NCBI GenBank assembly: GCA_945643635.1
Contig: CALZFC010000005.1
Coordinates: forward strand, 11,337,001-11,401,000
Direction: 5' to 3'
Length of the DNA: 64,000 nucleotides
From: Allodiplogaster sudhausi
Lineage: Eukaryota; Nematoda; Chromadorea; Rhabditida; Diplogasteridae
Shown: positions 11,742 to 23,700 of the stretch, one piece after another
How positions within the stretch are numbered: the first letter of the stretch is position 1
Layout of the letters: the number at the start of each line of letters is the position of its first letter
The notes under the pieces: model-generated
The model's database searches: none
The model's input: the letters and a program-made list of their open reading frames with translations, nothing else
Told to the model about the DNA's origin: nothing
Program-made: the position numbers and the translations under genes

Positions 11742-12540
11742 CTAGAACTCATAAATGGTGTCAAAGGTAACGGTGTCGCCAGAGAGAGGTTTGAATGCAG
11801 AAGTGCGTCCAAGAAAAGGGCGAACGTCGTAGAGAGATTGAGCATTCCAGATGAAGAGAACTGTGGCCGTCGTGTTCAGGGCCAAGTAGAGAATAAGACA
11901 GACTCGATCAAGGGTCAACGCCATCAATCGCCACTCGTCCGTAATCTGCAGTTGGTTAAAAATGAGGAAATTTGAAGAGGTAATCTGGAAACATTAATAG
12001 GACATTCAAAACGAGAGTCACCATCAAAACAAATAAATTATTCAATTGCACCGATTAACTGACGCCCGTACCTTTCCTTCCATTTCGTCGTTGACGAATT
12101 TAGCAGAAATCACAGCGAGTTGCTGAGCAATCCTGCGAAAGAGATGGACAGCATCAACGGGGGTGCCTTGCTTGAAGGCGAGATCGATCTAAGCTGGCAG
12201 TTGTCAATGAGATATGGCAAGAATGAAGCCGACTGCAACCTGTGCCAGACTGAGTTGACGTGGCCTCGCAGAAGGCAGCGACGTCAACTTCCGAGCTGGT
12301 TGGCCGGCTAAACATTTCACAACTATGTATGTATGTATGTATGTATGAATTAAATATACATGATTTCCTCATTTTGTAATTGCATCAGCTCATCATTGTC
12401 TGTTGCTTGCCTGACCAAAGTCGGCTGCTTGCCCATGGCTCTCCGCCTTATCTTGCTTCTCTTGCTCCAGCTTGGCCTTCTCCACGGCGCCGCGCTTAGT
12501 TCTTCCTCTGCGATGTTCCACGCAGTTACTACCGCATCAT
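11742..12540 (-). pseudogene. nicotinic-type ligand-gated channel, C-terminal remnant
   Basis: The last exons of a pentameric ligand-gated ion channel subunit, read on the minus strand. Exon 12072-12188 encodes VHLFRRIAQQLAVISAKFVN, the amphipathic MA helix, and exon 11742-11945 encodes DEWRLMALTLDRVCLILYLA, the classic DW..(V/L)A..LDR entry into TM4, followed by a short tail. Upstream, about 12243-12309 and 12411-12530 look like the basic M3-M4 loop (EKAKLEQEKQDKAESHG); the latter would use a GC donor (CAG|GCAAGC). The extracellular domain and TM1-TM3 were not found; an LTR-element remnant starts about 370 bp further upstream, and beyond it a different gene begins on the other strand. I infer a truncated channel gene, although 5' exons elsewhere cannot be excluded. 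Confidence 0.68.
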
Positions 12541-12904
12541 TAAGACGTTAGAACAACATGTTTCTTTTGCAGTAACATATGATTTTTCACTTTAACTGTA
12601 TTCTCATTTTTTCGCTAAAAATCACTTTTACTCTATTCTCATTTTTTCGCTAAAAATGACTGGCTTTCAGGATCCGAGAAATGGAAAGCAGAGAAGGCTG
12701 CCAATTCAACGCAAGAAAATCGCGGGGCATTGACATAACGAGTTATATTATACAATATAACTTATAATAGTGAAGCACCGGCCACGAGGCAGGTGATCCA
12801 GCGGCTGCGAGAGAACACTTTCGTGCATCCATTATGTCCAAAATGTGCAAATTATGCGTTTCGATGAATGCACGTTGATTTGGCTTGCATAATTAGATTC
12901 AAGC
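12541..12904. other. gap between channel remnant and LTR element
   Basis: A short tandem duplication of an AT-rich CTCATTTTTTCGC segment occurs near 12600-12650. No exon was recognised. Confidence 0.3.
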
Positions 12905-14512
12905 ACTCGGTGTGCCGGCCGCCGCGATAGAGCCCTTAAGCCACGCCCCTTTCTCTCTCTGTGTAGTTTCTGTATTGTTTCTTTTTGGTTCTCTTTCTAC
13001 CGCTGAACGGACGGCATGGCGGATAAAGCAACATTCATATAACCCTTTGTGTGTATGGTTACCGATTAGGAGAACACCGGGCAACATATGGTGCGTCGGG
13101 CCAACTAATCGGTGTTCCCCCCTTTTCCCTCGACCAGGACCACACCAGCCTCCTAGAGGTCCGTGTTTTCTACGTCGAGCTTTGCGTCTTACCTCGACCA
13201 GGAATAAACCAGCCTCTTCAAAAGGTCCGTTTGTTCTCCGTCGTGTCTTGTATTTGTGTGCTCTGTCTAGACGACGCCAGGCCTCTGGCCCCGAGTCGTC
13301 GGATATCTTTCTCTACTTGCTTCTTTGTCATTTAAATGGATTCGTCCAAGGACGATTTTACCTCTAACACCTCTTTTGAAAATCCTTATCATTCAATTCT
13401 TCACCCCTCTTCTCTTCAAGTAGAATGCGCGATTGCTACTGCCAAGCGGCAGCTCACCAAAATGCTTCAGGACAAGGAGCTGAAGCAAGCTTTATGTTCT
13501 GTTGCATCTCGGAGAGACCCTCTAAAATAACCTCTGACTCTGCTATCGCTTTTGAAATCATTGTGCGCTCCACCATCTCTACTCTCACCCTCTTACGCTC
13601 CACTCTCTCAAAAAAGAGCAGAATCCTTGTCACATATAAGGCAACACTGCGAAACATCTTGAATAATTCTAAGCTCTCTGCTTTTCACGATGATATTCAT
13701 GCCTATCTATCCGAAAAGAGCATCAATGTTTTCTTCGACGAAATTGACGACGCCGTTATAACACTTGATCGGCGATTAGGTGAAGCAGAATCACTGCTTG
13801 ACAACGCGATTCCTTTTCTGTCACCCACGGAATCACGCCCAGAATCTCCTTTTATCAAGTCTGACCCAGCTGAATATGGCGCAAGTATTTCTGATCCCTT
13901 TTTTATTTCTTCTATTGCGTTTTCTGCAGCCCCACGCACGACGACTTGTGCTACCAGTTCGTCATGCTCTCTCTGTGTGTAGTTTCTGTAAGAGGAACAG
14001 AAGAAGAACCCTGGCACATTTTGCCCCCGGAGTGTGCCGGCCGCCGCGATAGAGGCCTTAAGCCACGCCCCTTTCTCTCTCTGTGTAGTTTCAGTATTGT
14101 TTCTTTTTTGGTTCTCTTTCTACCACTGAACTTGTATGATGTGTTTAGTAAATATATTTCTTTTTGTGTTTTTTTTGTTATATACATATTTTTCTATGGG
14201 CCCCCGGAGTGTGCCGGGGCGTTAACTACTATTACTGTTTAATTGCGTTAACCCTTTGATATAATTACATTGAGCCATCTGCCTCTAATATAAGATAGAC
14301 AATCGACCTTGTCTCTCTCTTTTCTTGGGCACCCCCGGAGTGTGCCGGCCGCCGCGATAGAGGCCTTAAGCCAGTTCGTCATGCTCTCTCTCTGTGTAGT
14401 TTCTGTATTGTTTCTTTTTGGTTCTCTTTCTACCACTGAACTTGTATGATGTGTTTAGTAAATATATTTCTTTTTGTGTTTTTTTTGTTATATACATATT
14501 TTTCTATCAGAT
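12905..14512 (+). mobile_element. LTR-retrotransposon remnant with repeated LTR pieces
   Basis: A sequence starting TGTGCCGGCCGCCGCGATAG recurs at about 12910, 14034 and 14340, each followed by the same CTTTCTCTCTCTGTGTAG and TTCTCTTTCTACC segments. The two right copies also share a ~170-bp tail ending in TATACATATTTTTCTAT. This fits a 5' LTR, a gag-like ORF from 13336 and nested 3' LTR fragments; pol is absent. The short flanking motif CCCCCGGAGTGTGCCGG appears three times near 14025-14350. A LINE-like interpretation is less likely given the repeated ends. Confidence 0.6.
13336..13982 (+). pseudogene. gag-like ORF of the LTR element, frameshifted
   Basis: An ATG frame opens at 13336 (MDSSKDDFTSNTSFENPYHS) and stops at 13530. 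Coding character continues in the next frame from about 13528 to the TAG at 13980 (AIAFEIIVRSTISTLTLLRS, FFDEIDDAVITLDRRLGEAE). The slippery-looking CTAAAATAACC sits at the switch, so either a lesion or programmed frameshifting is possible. No zinc knuckle, protease or reverse transcriptase follows. The gag assignment rests on position just inside an LTR-like repeat and on helical, charged composition. Confidence 0.42.
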
Positions 14513-14586
14513 ATTTTGGAACTTTTCGAAAGTTCAGAAGGTTCCTGAACACATGGTTGTTGACTGAACATACATATAAGTAAAAT

Positions 14587-16537
14587 ATGGAGCTCTTTGA
14601 AGATCCTCCGGAATCTGCATTGTGGGCAGCGACCATCCTTCATTTGGGTACTGCCACAATCGGACCGAGAATGCAGGCCCCTGCAGTAACCATCGAATCG
14701 AACTCCTGCGTGTTTATCACCAGCAGACAGTTTTGTTAAATGATTGAAAATATAGCCAGCGAAAATATGGGCTCGCTTTATTTTTAACCACAATATTTCT
14801 TTCGTACTATGCATAATTTAAATTTTTGTTGTTCCAAGTCAGGTATTTTGTCTGCCTGCCAATCATTGAACGGATATTGCAGGAACGCTCCTCCGTGTAT
14901 ACGCCTGTGATAATCTCTGTCCTCCACAAGAGTTTCAAACTTCGCATGGTAGAAGAATCAGAGGCGAGTCTATTTTGGTCGTTCTCACAGAGTAATCTCA
15001 CAGAGTAAGACCTTTTAGATTCGTGATTATATATGTCGAGTCGAAAAGCGAAAGGAATTTTATTTGAACAGCGAATACCTTCCTGCAGCAGGCAAGATTT
15101 TTTTTGTTGAAACAGCAAAATATTGTAGTTATGATTCTTTTAGATGCTATCTTTGTCGACGTGTACGTAATGGGCGGCGTAATTTACCAGTGGTTTCGTC
15201 GTTCCTTCGAATACACCCTCCACAAGTATCGCCTTGTCGTATCAGACACCGTGGAACATGGCTATAGGTAGCGTTTACTGCTAGCATTCTGACAATTAAA
15301 TTTGCATTTTTTTTCTCTTCTTTCGATTGAATCCATTAATTCGTACCGTTTTAGGCTCTCGCTCGAACGTTTTGCCAGTCATACGGTAGACATTGGAGCA
15401 GATGCAGCGATTACGTCATCCTACGACGGATGGATCTATTTCTTCCTCTACAGTTCGACATGCAAGGTTTCGACGAATAATTCCGTCCTCTTGAAATGGC
15501 TTAGGAATGCTGACAAATACCACTTGATTTAGATAAATTGAGTACTGACGTCTTTTTTCCCTAAAACTGTTAACCAAAAGCAAGCATATAAGCAATACAG
15601 TTAAGAAAAAAAATTTAATGGCATAAAACGTAAACTTTAACATGATGAATATATAGATACGTCACCTTTCATAGACGCTTATGCTGCACCGAGATGACCT
15701 CGAGCACCGGCGAACTTCGGGCATGCGAACTGTTGCGAAAGAGTACGAGAGGCCAGCCGTCAAGTGCGGCCCCTTCAAGAAACTTATCCCTTACCGAATG
15801 GACAATGACATTCTCCACTTTAGAAACCTCCAACCGGTGCGATCCATATTGACTAATGCACCTCCGATGCGACAAGTCGACTATCGCGGGTAGATTCTAC
15901 ATTCCATAATCTAATTTGTCATCTCGCAACTTTTTTTTTCTGAATTTTCTATTTTCTTCAAAAAAAAAATCCATCTACATGCATAGGTTTGAAAAAGCCA
16001 TCACTCGCCGCTTGGCGAAACCACCACGACGTCATGAGGGCATCTTCAGGGATATCATTGTAATATATGTAACATTGCACTATTTTCTCTGTAACACGAG
16101 GAAAACAAGTCATTTTCATTTTAATTCAAAAACTATGTGGTTTAAAAAAAAACATCCCTTTCTTTCATTCAGAAGGTGCTGATGTGTTGGTGTGATGCTG
16201 ATGTGATGCTCCTCTCTCTCCTCATCCGCCATGGCTTCCCTTTCCGTCGCACGCTCAGCTTCATCCTCAGAAGCCTTCGCCTCAGAAATTCCATGGAAGT
16301 TCGCCAAAAAATCTCGCTTTTTGGCTTAATGCCTTTATTTAACTCGGTAATATATTTCTATCTTCTTATCAGATCTTGCAAGAAGAATGAATTGTTCACT
16401 GAATGTAAATGTCATTCAACTACGTAATCTTTCAGTGTGTGAAGTCAGCTGCTACGGTAGTGAGCGAAACTTTCGCTGATATCTTTCGGAAAGTGCGAAG
16501 AGAGAAGTCTGAGGCAGCACCAAATGTAGATATCTAA
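14587..16537 (+). CDS. intact eight-exon gene, unknown 357-aa protein
   Basis: I could build a complete model with consistent phases: 14587-14711, 14843-14991, 15144-15267, 15355-15466, 15675-15889, 15987-16059, 16173-16346 and 16436-16537 (TAA). The start is an ATG in MELFEDPPESALWAATILHL. Other words are VDVYVMGGVIYQWFRRSFEY, SYDGWIYFFLYSS, KLIPYRMDNDILHFRNLQPV and a basic C-terminus ETFADIFRKVRREK. A hydrophobic stretch lies near residues 275-290 (DVMLLSLLI). No known domain is apparent. The gene begins 75 bp after the LTR-element remnant, opposite in orientation to the truncated channel. The exon 16173-16346 is the least certain, because both strands are open there. Confidence 0.6.
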
Positions 16538-17563
16538 GCACGTCATGCTGACTCCCTTCAAATCCTATCCCCTAGCATTCCTATTTTGATGTGCTTTAGT
16601 GCACTTTATTTATTCGCTCACGGAAGTACTGTTGGACTAACGAGATCTTATCCTGACTGCGTCAGTCAGTTTTGTTTATAAAAAGCGTCGTAACGCACAT
16701 CCCATCCACATCCACACAATAGCGACAAAGAAGAGTTCAGCTACATTATAAATCATCCAATTCTCCTTATTCATTTTCATGAATGAACATACAAATGCCA
16801 AGCAAATGAATTATTTCAACACCAATTATGTACATAATGGAATATTTTCTCAGATATTCACAGATGTAAAGGTAATTCACCATCAGTTTGAAATAGATTA
16901 GGTTTATGTGACAAGATGATGATTAATACCTTGGCTTTTTCCCTACGGGGAGATCAACGGTGTAACTGACAAATGGAATTATTTTAAGCAATGATTAAAT
17001 GTAAATGCAAATGATTCAAAGAAATTTGAAGAGGAGGCGAAACTATAGGAAATTTCTTTGAATGCCATAATAATTCCAGCATTACCAAAGAGCATATATT
17101 CCCAGGCCATGTTGCAAGAGCGTCCAGAGGTGAACAGTCACTTCTTTTACGAGCTTTCTGTGCAGGAAGGTGACACTTCTTTTGCTTGCAATACTTGGAA
17201 TCACAAGACAATCTGGGCAGGCTGAGAAATGCAGGAAAATTGCCATAATGACAACGTTCATGTTGACGTGAAGGACAAAAAGTCGCAAATGAAGAATCAT
17301 TTTTCGTAATTCATCGTGCAATTGAGCGTGACAGAATGACTGCCTTGTAAAGCTTGGTGTGCAACAACGCCAAAGTCGTAAAAGAAGAAAGAATGACTGC
17401 ACACTCGAAGCAAACATCTACTATGATCTGTTGTCATGCGGCAGGCATTTATGGCTTTTGATGAGTAGTATACGCTTAAATATAAGACCTCACCAGTATT
17501 GTCAAGTTGCAAAAGCGAAGCAGATTTTAAGCATTAACAACACTTTCCTTTCTCAATCTGAAG
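16538..17563. other. spacer with TATA-like box and a hydrophobic antisense ORF
   Basis: A TATAAAAAG box at 16677-16685 (+) could be the old promoter of the nucleoside hydrolase downstream, but no DTDxGxDD exon follows it. On the minus strand 17082-17417 is an open, hydrophobic frame (VNMNVVIMAIFLHFSACPDC) that could be part of a membrane protein. No matching neighbour exon was found, so I do not call it a gene. Confidence 0.3.
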
Positions 17564-19256
17564 CAGGCGACTGCCAACATTGCCCGTACTCTCGTAGCAA
17601 ACAACGTAAGGGCAACTAAGAAAATTTACGTTAACATACTGAGGCTCCTTCAATCCGCAAAAGAAATACGGATAAGTCATTCTGATGCAAGAGCAGCAAA
17701 CAGTCTTTGAAATACGAATTCCCTTCCGAAACTGGATGTGCCTATCTACCAGGGAGCCTCGTGGGCTCTCCTCAAGCAAAAGCTGGGCGACTACAGGGAT
17801 CTTTTCGGAGAAGATGGGCTTAGCGACCAATACTATGCTGAGCCTCCGGTATATCTTTTTCTAACAATATGTTCTTATTTTTCTTACAAATTTTAGGTAC
17901 CAACGTGAATAAATATATATTTTAAGGCGACGCATGAAGAGGACGTCTCGAAATACGTGGGAAATGAGTGCTGCCCTCGCGTTGATCCGTCTAACAAAAG
18001 AGCATTCCGATGCTGTCCTCGTCTGCCTCGGCCCGCTCACCAACGTCGCGCTCGCACTCAAACTCGACGACAACTTTGCGAATCGGCCAAAGAAGCTGGT
18101 CATCATGGGTGGCAACTACCTTGACAAGCATATAAATATGATCAGAAGTGGAAATAGGGCCAATTGATTAATTCAGGCGTTGGAAATGTACGCTCGGATT
18201 CGTCGGCTGAAGCGAACTTCAACGAAGACCCGGAAGCTGCGTCGGCTGTTTTGGCGGAGATGAAAGTGCCCATCACAATTGTGCCGTGGGATGGAATCTC
18301 GCTTCATGAGGTGGAGGTCAGTTCATAGAAGAGGTTAACAATTAATAATTAATGTAAAATAATTAATGCAGGTTTAATTGCCGCGTTTGTCCTGCGAATA
18401 AACAGTTTCATTGAAATCTCACATCATTTTTGATGTATTATTTTAAAAACAATTTCAGCGTGATTGTTGCACAAAGCTATAGTTCTCTGTTCGTTAACAT
18501 TTTAGCCGTTGTTCTCATCTGAAACGATGTATGTAAAAACCACGAAATACAACAGGATAAGTGAGAACGAGAGAATCGTAAAATTGGCCCATGTTCTAGA
18601 ATAAAGGAATCGACTACTACGAAGGCTTCAAACAGGATACTTTGCTATCCAAATATCTGAACGCAATATTTGATCTACCTCGAAAGTTCATTGAGAAACA
18701 TACTGAAGGGTACAAACTTCACCGGAGTTCTAGACAATTCGATCGATAAAGAATACTTTTATCGTCAAAATCGGTCCTAAAAATAAGTAAATGTGATGTT
18801 TTACAGACAACTGCAGTTCTCTTATTGCGACGAAATTGCCATGGCTGTCGCCTTCGCCCAGGACCAGACGATGCAGGAGTTCAAGATGTTTCGTGGTTAC
18901 GTTGAGCTTGGCGGCACTTTCACCAGGTTCGACACTCTCCGCTCTAGTAAAATATTTAGACGTGCTTCTATTGAGTCTGCATAGAAAGTATGATATGATC
19001 TTTAATATTCCTGAGATTAATTGGAGTTGAGCCAAATGAAAAAATTTCTCAATTGAAAGATATTAATTGTAGATCGCATATTGTGGTCGATTGGTTCGAC
19101 CGAGTCGTATCTGACGACAGTAAACAGGACGAAAACGACGCGGAAACTGGCGAAGATGACACAGATTTTGGCAAGAAGCGACTTATTACATTTATGACGA
19201 TGCCCAACGTTACCTTCGTTAACAAACACATTCTTGAAATGGTCAAGCCGAAATAA
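17564..19256 (+). pseudogene. inosine-uridine nucleoside hydrolase-like, 5'-truncated
   Basis: Exons resemble the IUNH family, which cleaves the N-glycosidic bond of nucleosides. The order is as in the family: QATANIARTLVANN (17564-17605), VPIYQGA and FGEDGLSDQY (to 17848), [12 protein letters not shown] and [10 protein letters not shown] (17937-18121), [20 protein letters not shown] and [10 protein letters not shown] (18177-18316), then 18600-18709, 18807-18926 (FSYCDEIAMAVAF) and 19073-19256 (TAA). The N-terminal exon with the calcium-binding DTDxGxDDA motif is missing. The second piece has a stop between its only acceptor and the homologous frame; the third needs removal of one T after GGAAATGAG; its donor is unclear. 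The last four exons are clean. I infer a pseudogene. Confidence 0.72.
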
Positions 19257-20799
19257 TGACAGAGATTGAACGAGAAAATAAGAAGGATGGATGACGATGA
19301 TTGCCACTTCTAGTTTTCAAGCTTATTAATTCAAAGGGTTTGGTATAAAAAGGGACTCTTTTGTGCTCAGTCAGGTTCCATCATGCATTCTTGTTCCTAA
19401 TCAACATGGAATATCTTGTTCATTCTAGTACAGTTGATGTTCTGTATGGTGGAAATTGACAACATTCCTAAATTTTCCATCAAACATAATGGACATCACA
19501 ACTTCCAAAAAGTCTAGGTAATCATTAGTGTTAAAGCCTCAGGGCAAATTCTGAAATGGAACAACTCGTATGCCCCGAGGGCACACACCCGTTAGAATTA
19601 GATATTCGTTCAAGCCAGATCAACTGATATCTTCTTATTCCACCTTGACAATGATAATGCTTAATTCTTTCATTTTAATTTAGTATATTTAATCCAATAC
19701 TTTTTCGATATGACCACAAACAAGGAAGCGATGGGCATCCCCATATCGGTAATTCTCATGGCATAACAATGATAAGCTAGGATACATATGATTACAATTT
19801 TGTCCCGTCACTCAAAGTGTAGATCATTTGTTGCATACATGATGTATTAATGAGATAAAAGAGAGAGAGAGAACGAGCGCAGGAAACTGATTGAAAGTTT
19901 TGCTATAGACCTATCCATCTTTCCTTCACTTTTCACATCCTATTTTAGTCCAACTACAACACAATCTTTCTCCTTTTCTCCAATGCATCAGAAATTTGTC
20001 TAATAGAATGAGAGTGAGATAAATCTGCAGAAAAGTAGAAAGAGAGACAAAAGGCAAGAAAAAAGAGAAAGTGAGCTGAAGTACGCAATTAGGTGAGCAG
20101 AACTTAATAATGATGATTAGGCTCCGCCTCCTCGCAACTCCACGCTTGACCCCCCCCCCCTAATCGCCCGTTAATTTACGTCTTTCCCCAAAATCTCTTA
20201 TCAGCACCTCCACTACTAATGTGGGGGGATGGCAAAAGTTCAGCGGTTGGTCTGTTACGAATGTATATGACGGTGAATTGTCACCATTTTATATGTTCAA
20301 ACCATCATGGATTTCTTTATGACAGATCTGATTATTTGTTAAGGCTATTATATCTTCACTATTAATTATTCATGACATGTTTGAACACGCTAAAGTAGCT
20401 TGATTTGAAATTTAGTTCACTACTTGTCAACTGTAAGGCGTCATGAATAATTAGCAAAGAAATAATCAGATCTCTTATAAAGAAGTCCAACATGGTTTGA
20501 ACAGATAAAATGGTTACAAATATTTGATAGCTGCAGTTTTGCCATACCCCTTACTAAAGTGCCACTTTTGAAAAACTGTCGTTTCTTTTCCCCATTGAAC
20601 AATCAAAACGCCTTCTGTACCCCTTTTTATTGATTCATTTAATCATTCAAATATTGCGTTATTTCAATGCTTTTATGATGTTAGTTATTTAATATTAGAC
20701 TAAAGATAATTTGTTATGGCTTGGTTTACATGTAAAACAGAGCAATTATGAATTCATCAAGAGATTTTATTTATTTTCAGAGCCGTAGCCCGGGCTGAG
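19257..20799. other. upstream region of TMEM144-like copy 1
   Basis: A TATAAAAAGG box lies at about 19343 (+), followed by only a short open frame. The stretch 19980-20130 is related to 27400-27540 upstream of the second TMEM144-like gene, so the duplicated unit includes upstream DNA. A poly-C run is at about 20151-20160. Confidence 0.4.
20278..20519. repeat. MITE-like inverted repeat upstream of TMEM144-1
   Basis: Bases 20278-20380 recur inverted at about 20440-20519, sharing TTCAAACCAT and AGATCTGATTATTT, with indels. No equivalent occurs before the second TMEM144-like gene. Confidence 0.65.
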
Positions 20800-23700
20800 A
20801 TGACCGAGCAGAATATCGCGCTCGGCGTTGCGGCGACGGTAGCGGCCATCGTTGGCTACGGCTCCGCCTATGTGCCAATCAAGCGTTTCGAGACCAAAGA
20901 CGGTTTGAATTATCTTTTTTGCTTCTTCTAAGTCCTGCTGTGTTCTTTTTATTTTCCTCGAGGAACCAATTATTTTCTTTTCCCATTTTGCTCTCTTAAA
21001 ATATGGCAAGAATTGGCTTTTTACAGGAGGGCAACTACATATTATTTTAACGATAAATGGACGTATCAATTGATTATAAAGGAAATCTCTTTTAAGGAAT
21101 CTTTGCGAGTTTCATCATCACGATCGGCGCCTTGATACCGTACTTAATCTCAGCGTTCATCTACGAGACGCTCAGCATCTATCCTCTCGCGTTGATCTCC
21201 GGCGTCATTGGTGCCCTCGGTACGATAGAGATTTGCATGCTTTACAAACTGGAAATTTTGAAATTGTCCTTAAATGAGGGCCCGTCAAGTTGGAAGTTTT
21301 GCATAGTTTGAAACGTAGTTTTATCGGATACGGTTTTCTGCCGTCGGATATGTCCTTTAATCTAGTAAGACATGGCCGTTCTTTCTGTGATGATTGTGAT
21401 TTTTTCAGGAAGTTCGCTCTGCGTCTTCATCATGAATGGAATTGGAATGGCCGCCGGCTCGCTGCTCTGGAATGTCAGCCTGTGCCTCTGCGGATGGGCG
21501 GTGCCGAGGTGAGTGAGGTCAAAGAGGGCGACGTTTACTAATTTCAATTTTGAAATTTGAACTACAAAATTGATCAGAAAAGCATTAATTAGGATTTATA
21601 TTTTTGTTTATTTTTAATCATATTTTTCTTAACTCACTTTAGGTTTGGTCTTCTCGGCTTCAAGCCTGAAGTGCCTGTACATAATCTGGTGAATGCAGTC
21701 GGGGTCTGCGTCATCATTCTCGGGTGTGTTTCAAGTTTAATATAGCATGTTTAAAAGATTTATTATTGTTAATTGCAAACTGAGAATCATTAGGACTCCA
21801 GCCTCTCTTCCTTACTTAGGCATGCTAGAAATTCGACTTGAATGTGCCCTAGTCACACTTGCATGATGAACCAGCAGCAAAGCGTAAAAGGAGAAAAGCG
21901 TTGCAAGAAAATTCGCTGAATCGAAATGAACAGATAGGTGTAGATAGCTGCCGTTTTCTCCTCATTCATTGCTCTTCAACCGGTTTCGTTGCTCTCAACA
22001 ATTGAAATGTCTTAGAATAGGTAGCTAAGATCTTCCTCCTTCATATCTATATATTTACTACTTCATATTTCTACGACATATACAAATGAAGGGCGAGATT
22101 TCGAAGAATTCATTAGGTCTCCAGGTTTCAACACGTGTCAGCTGTCGATGATTCCAATTACAGGATGTATATGGTCATGAAAAAGCGAGCAAGCGAAAAG
22201 TGACTGATATCGTTTTTCTGGTCGCTCATTTGGTTCAAGTGATAAGATAACTGGTTTTGCTACGTCTGAGTTCCAATCTGAATATCTCCTTCCCGAAGAT
22301 AACTCACTTGATCGAGTGTGTTACACAGCTGAAACATCCGTTCGGGACAATTGTCACACGTTTGTAGTCTCGCACAAATCATGCGACCTGAGAGAGCGCA
22401 GACCGTCAGCATAAGTTGCTATGAAATAATCCCAGTCAGAATGTCTTTGTCCAATTTTATAAACGGTTAAATAAGTAATGCATTTTGGGCTCTCAAGGAC
22501 ATCATAGATGAAATGAGCGCAGAAAATGTGAAGAAGGCAACTGTGAATATGTTTAAATGGGTCGATTGACGATGTTGATGACCGACTTAGGTGAATAGTC
22601 AGCAGCCAACTGGAATTACACAAAGTAGCAATTAACTTTTGACACATCACCCATCGTATATTTTAAATAAGATTTATGTACAAGTAAGCATCCTGTACCT
22701 TAATAATTTATACATGTTTTAGTGTGATTTTGTTTAACATAAAGCTTTAGATAAACGCTCAAAAATGACCGTAAAACATTGATTTTCAGTGGCGTCTGCT
22801 GCTCGTTCGTTCAGTCGACTCCGAATCGACAGCGCAAAGTGGCATCACTTCCGTTGGACGACAAGGAGGGCATTGCGGGCGGCGCCGAATTCGCCGACGC
22901 CGAAGCAATCGTTCCGCCAAAGTCGCACAACGTCACTCTCAAGCGGAAGATACTGTAGGCTTTTCATACCAGCGGAAAATTCGTGCACCTTTGCATCAAT
23001 TTACGAAAAAACTTTTTTTATGAAGAAATGTTATGGATTAAAAAGATGCTTGAAAATTATATTTTGTATTTGTTCATAAGCGTACTTTCCACTGGCGTAC
23101 TAAGTATAATGAAAATGAAAAAAAGAATGAAACGAATTCAGCTCGATCCTCGCCGCATGTGTGACGGGCGTGTGCTACGCGAACACGCCGACGCCCTTTA
23201 ACCATTTGACGCGGGCAGCCAAGGAAGGGCGGCAGCTGTGGCCGAGTTACTTATTTTATTTGCTTCTTCATTTATTTATTAGTATGATGTGAAGCTTGCA
23301 CATAGCCGTCTAAGGAAAGATTTCTGGACATTTTCGATCAGGTTAATCTCTCGAATCAGATAGGGGGGTCATAAACTGGAGATGCATACTCTTTAATCGA
23401 TCTAGAAATGTGTGTGAAAAAAGAAACGCTAGAAAAATAAGGAAATTAAACAAACTGACTAAGACGATGTTACAAAGAACAGCATTTACAAGAGAAAAGA
23501 AGATTTGCTTTTTCACCTTCTCTCTCACTCTCTCACTCACTTCGTTCTCTCGTTTCAGCGACTCTGGTGCTCTCTCCTCATCCTGCTGCTTACATGCTCT
23601 CGTTCGGTGTAGGCTCCGCGATCACAACCACGCTCATTTTTGCCACCTACTGCATCTACAAGTAAGCTCTTATGACTTTCCGCATCTTACTTCTTCACTT

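Noticed and set aside
14488..14814. Minus-strand ORF with CxxC words resembling a nuclear-receptor zinc finger
   Set aside because: The cysteine spacing does not fit the two-finger pattern, and the plus strand gives an ATG exon that joins in phase to the seven others of the eight-exon gene.
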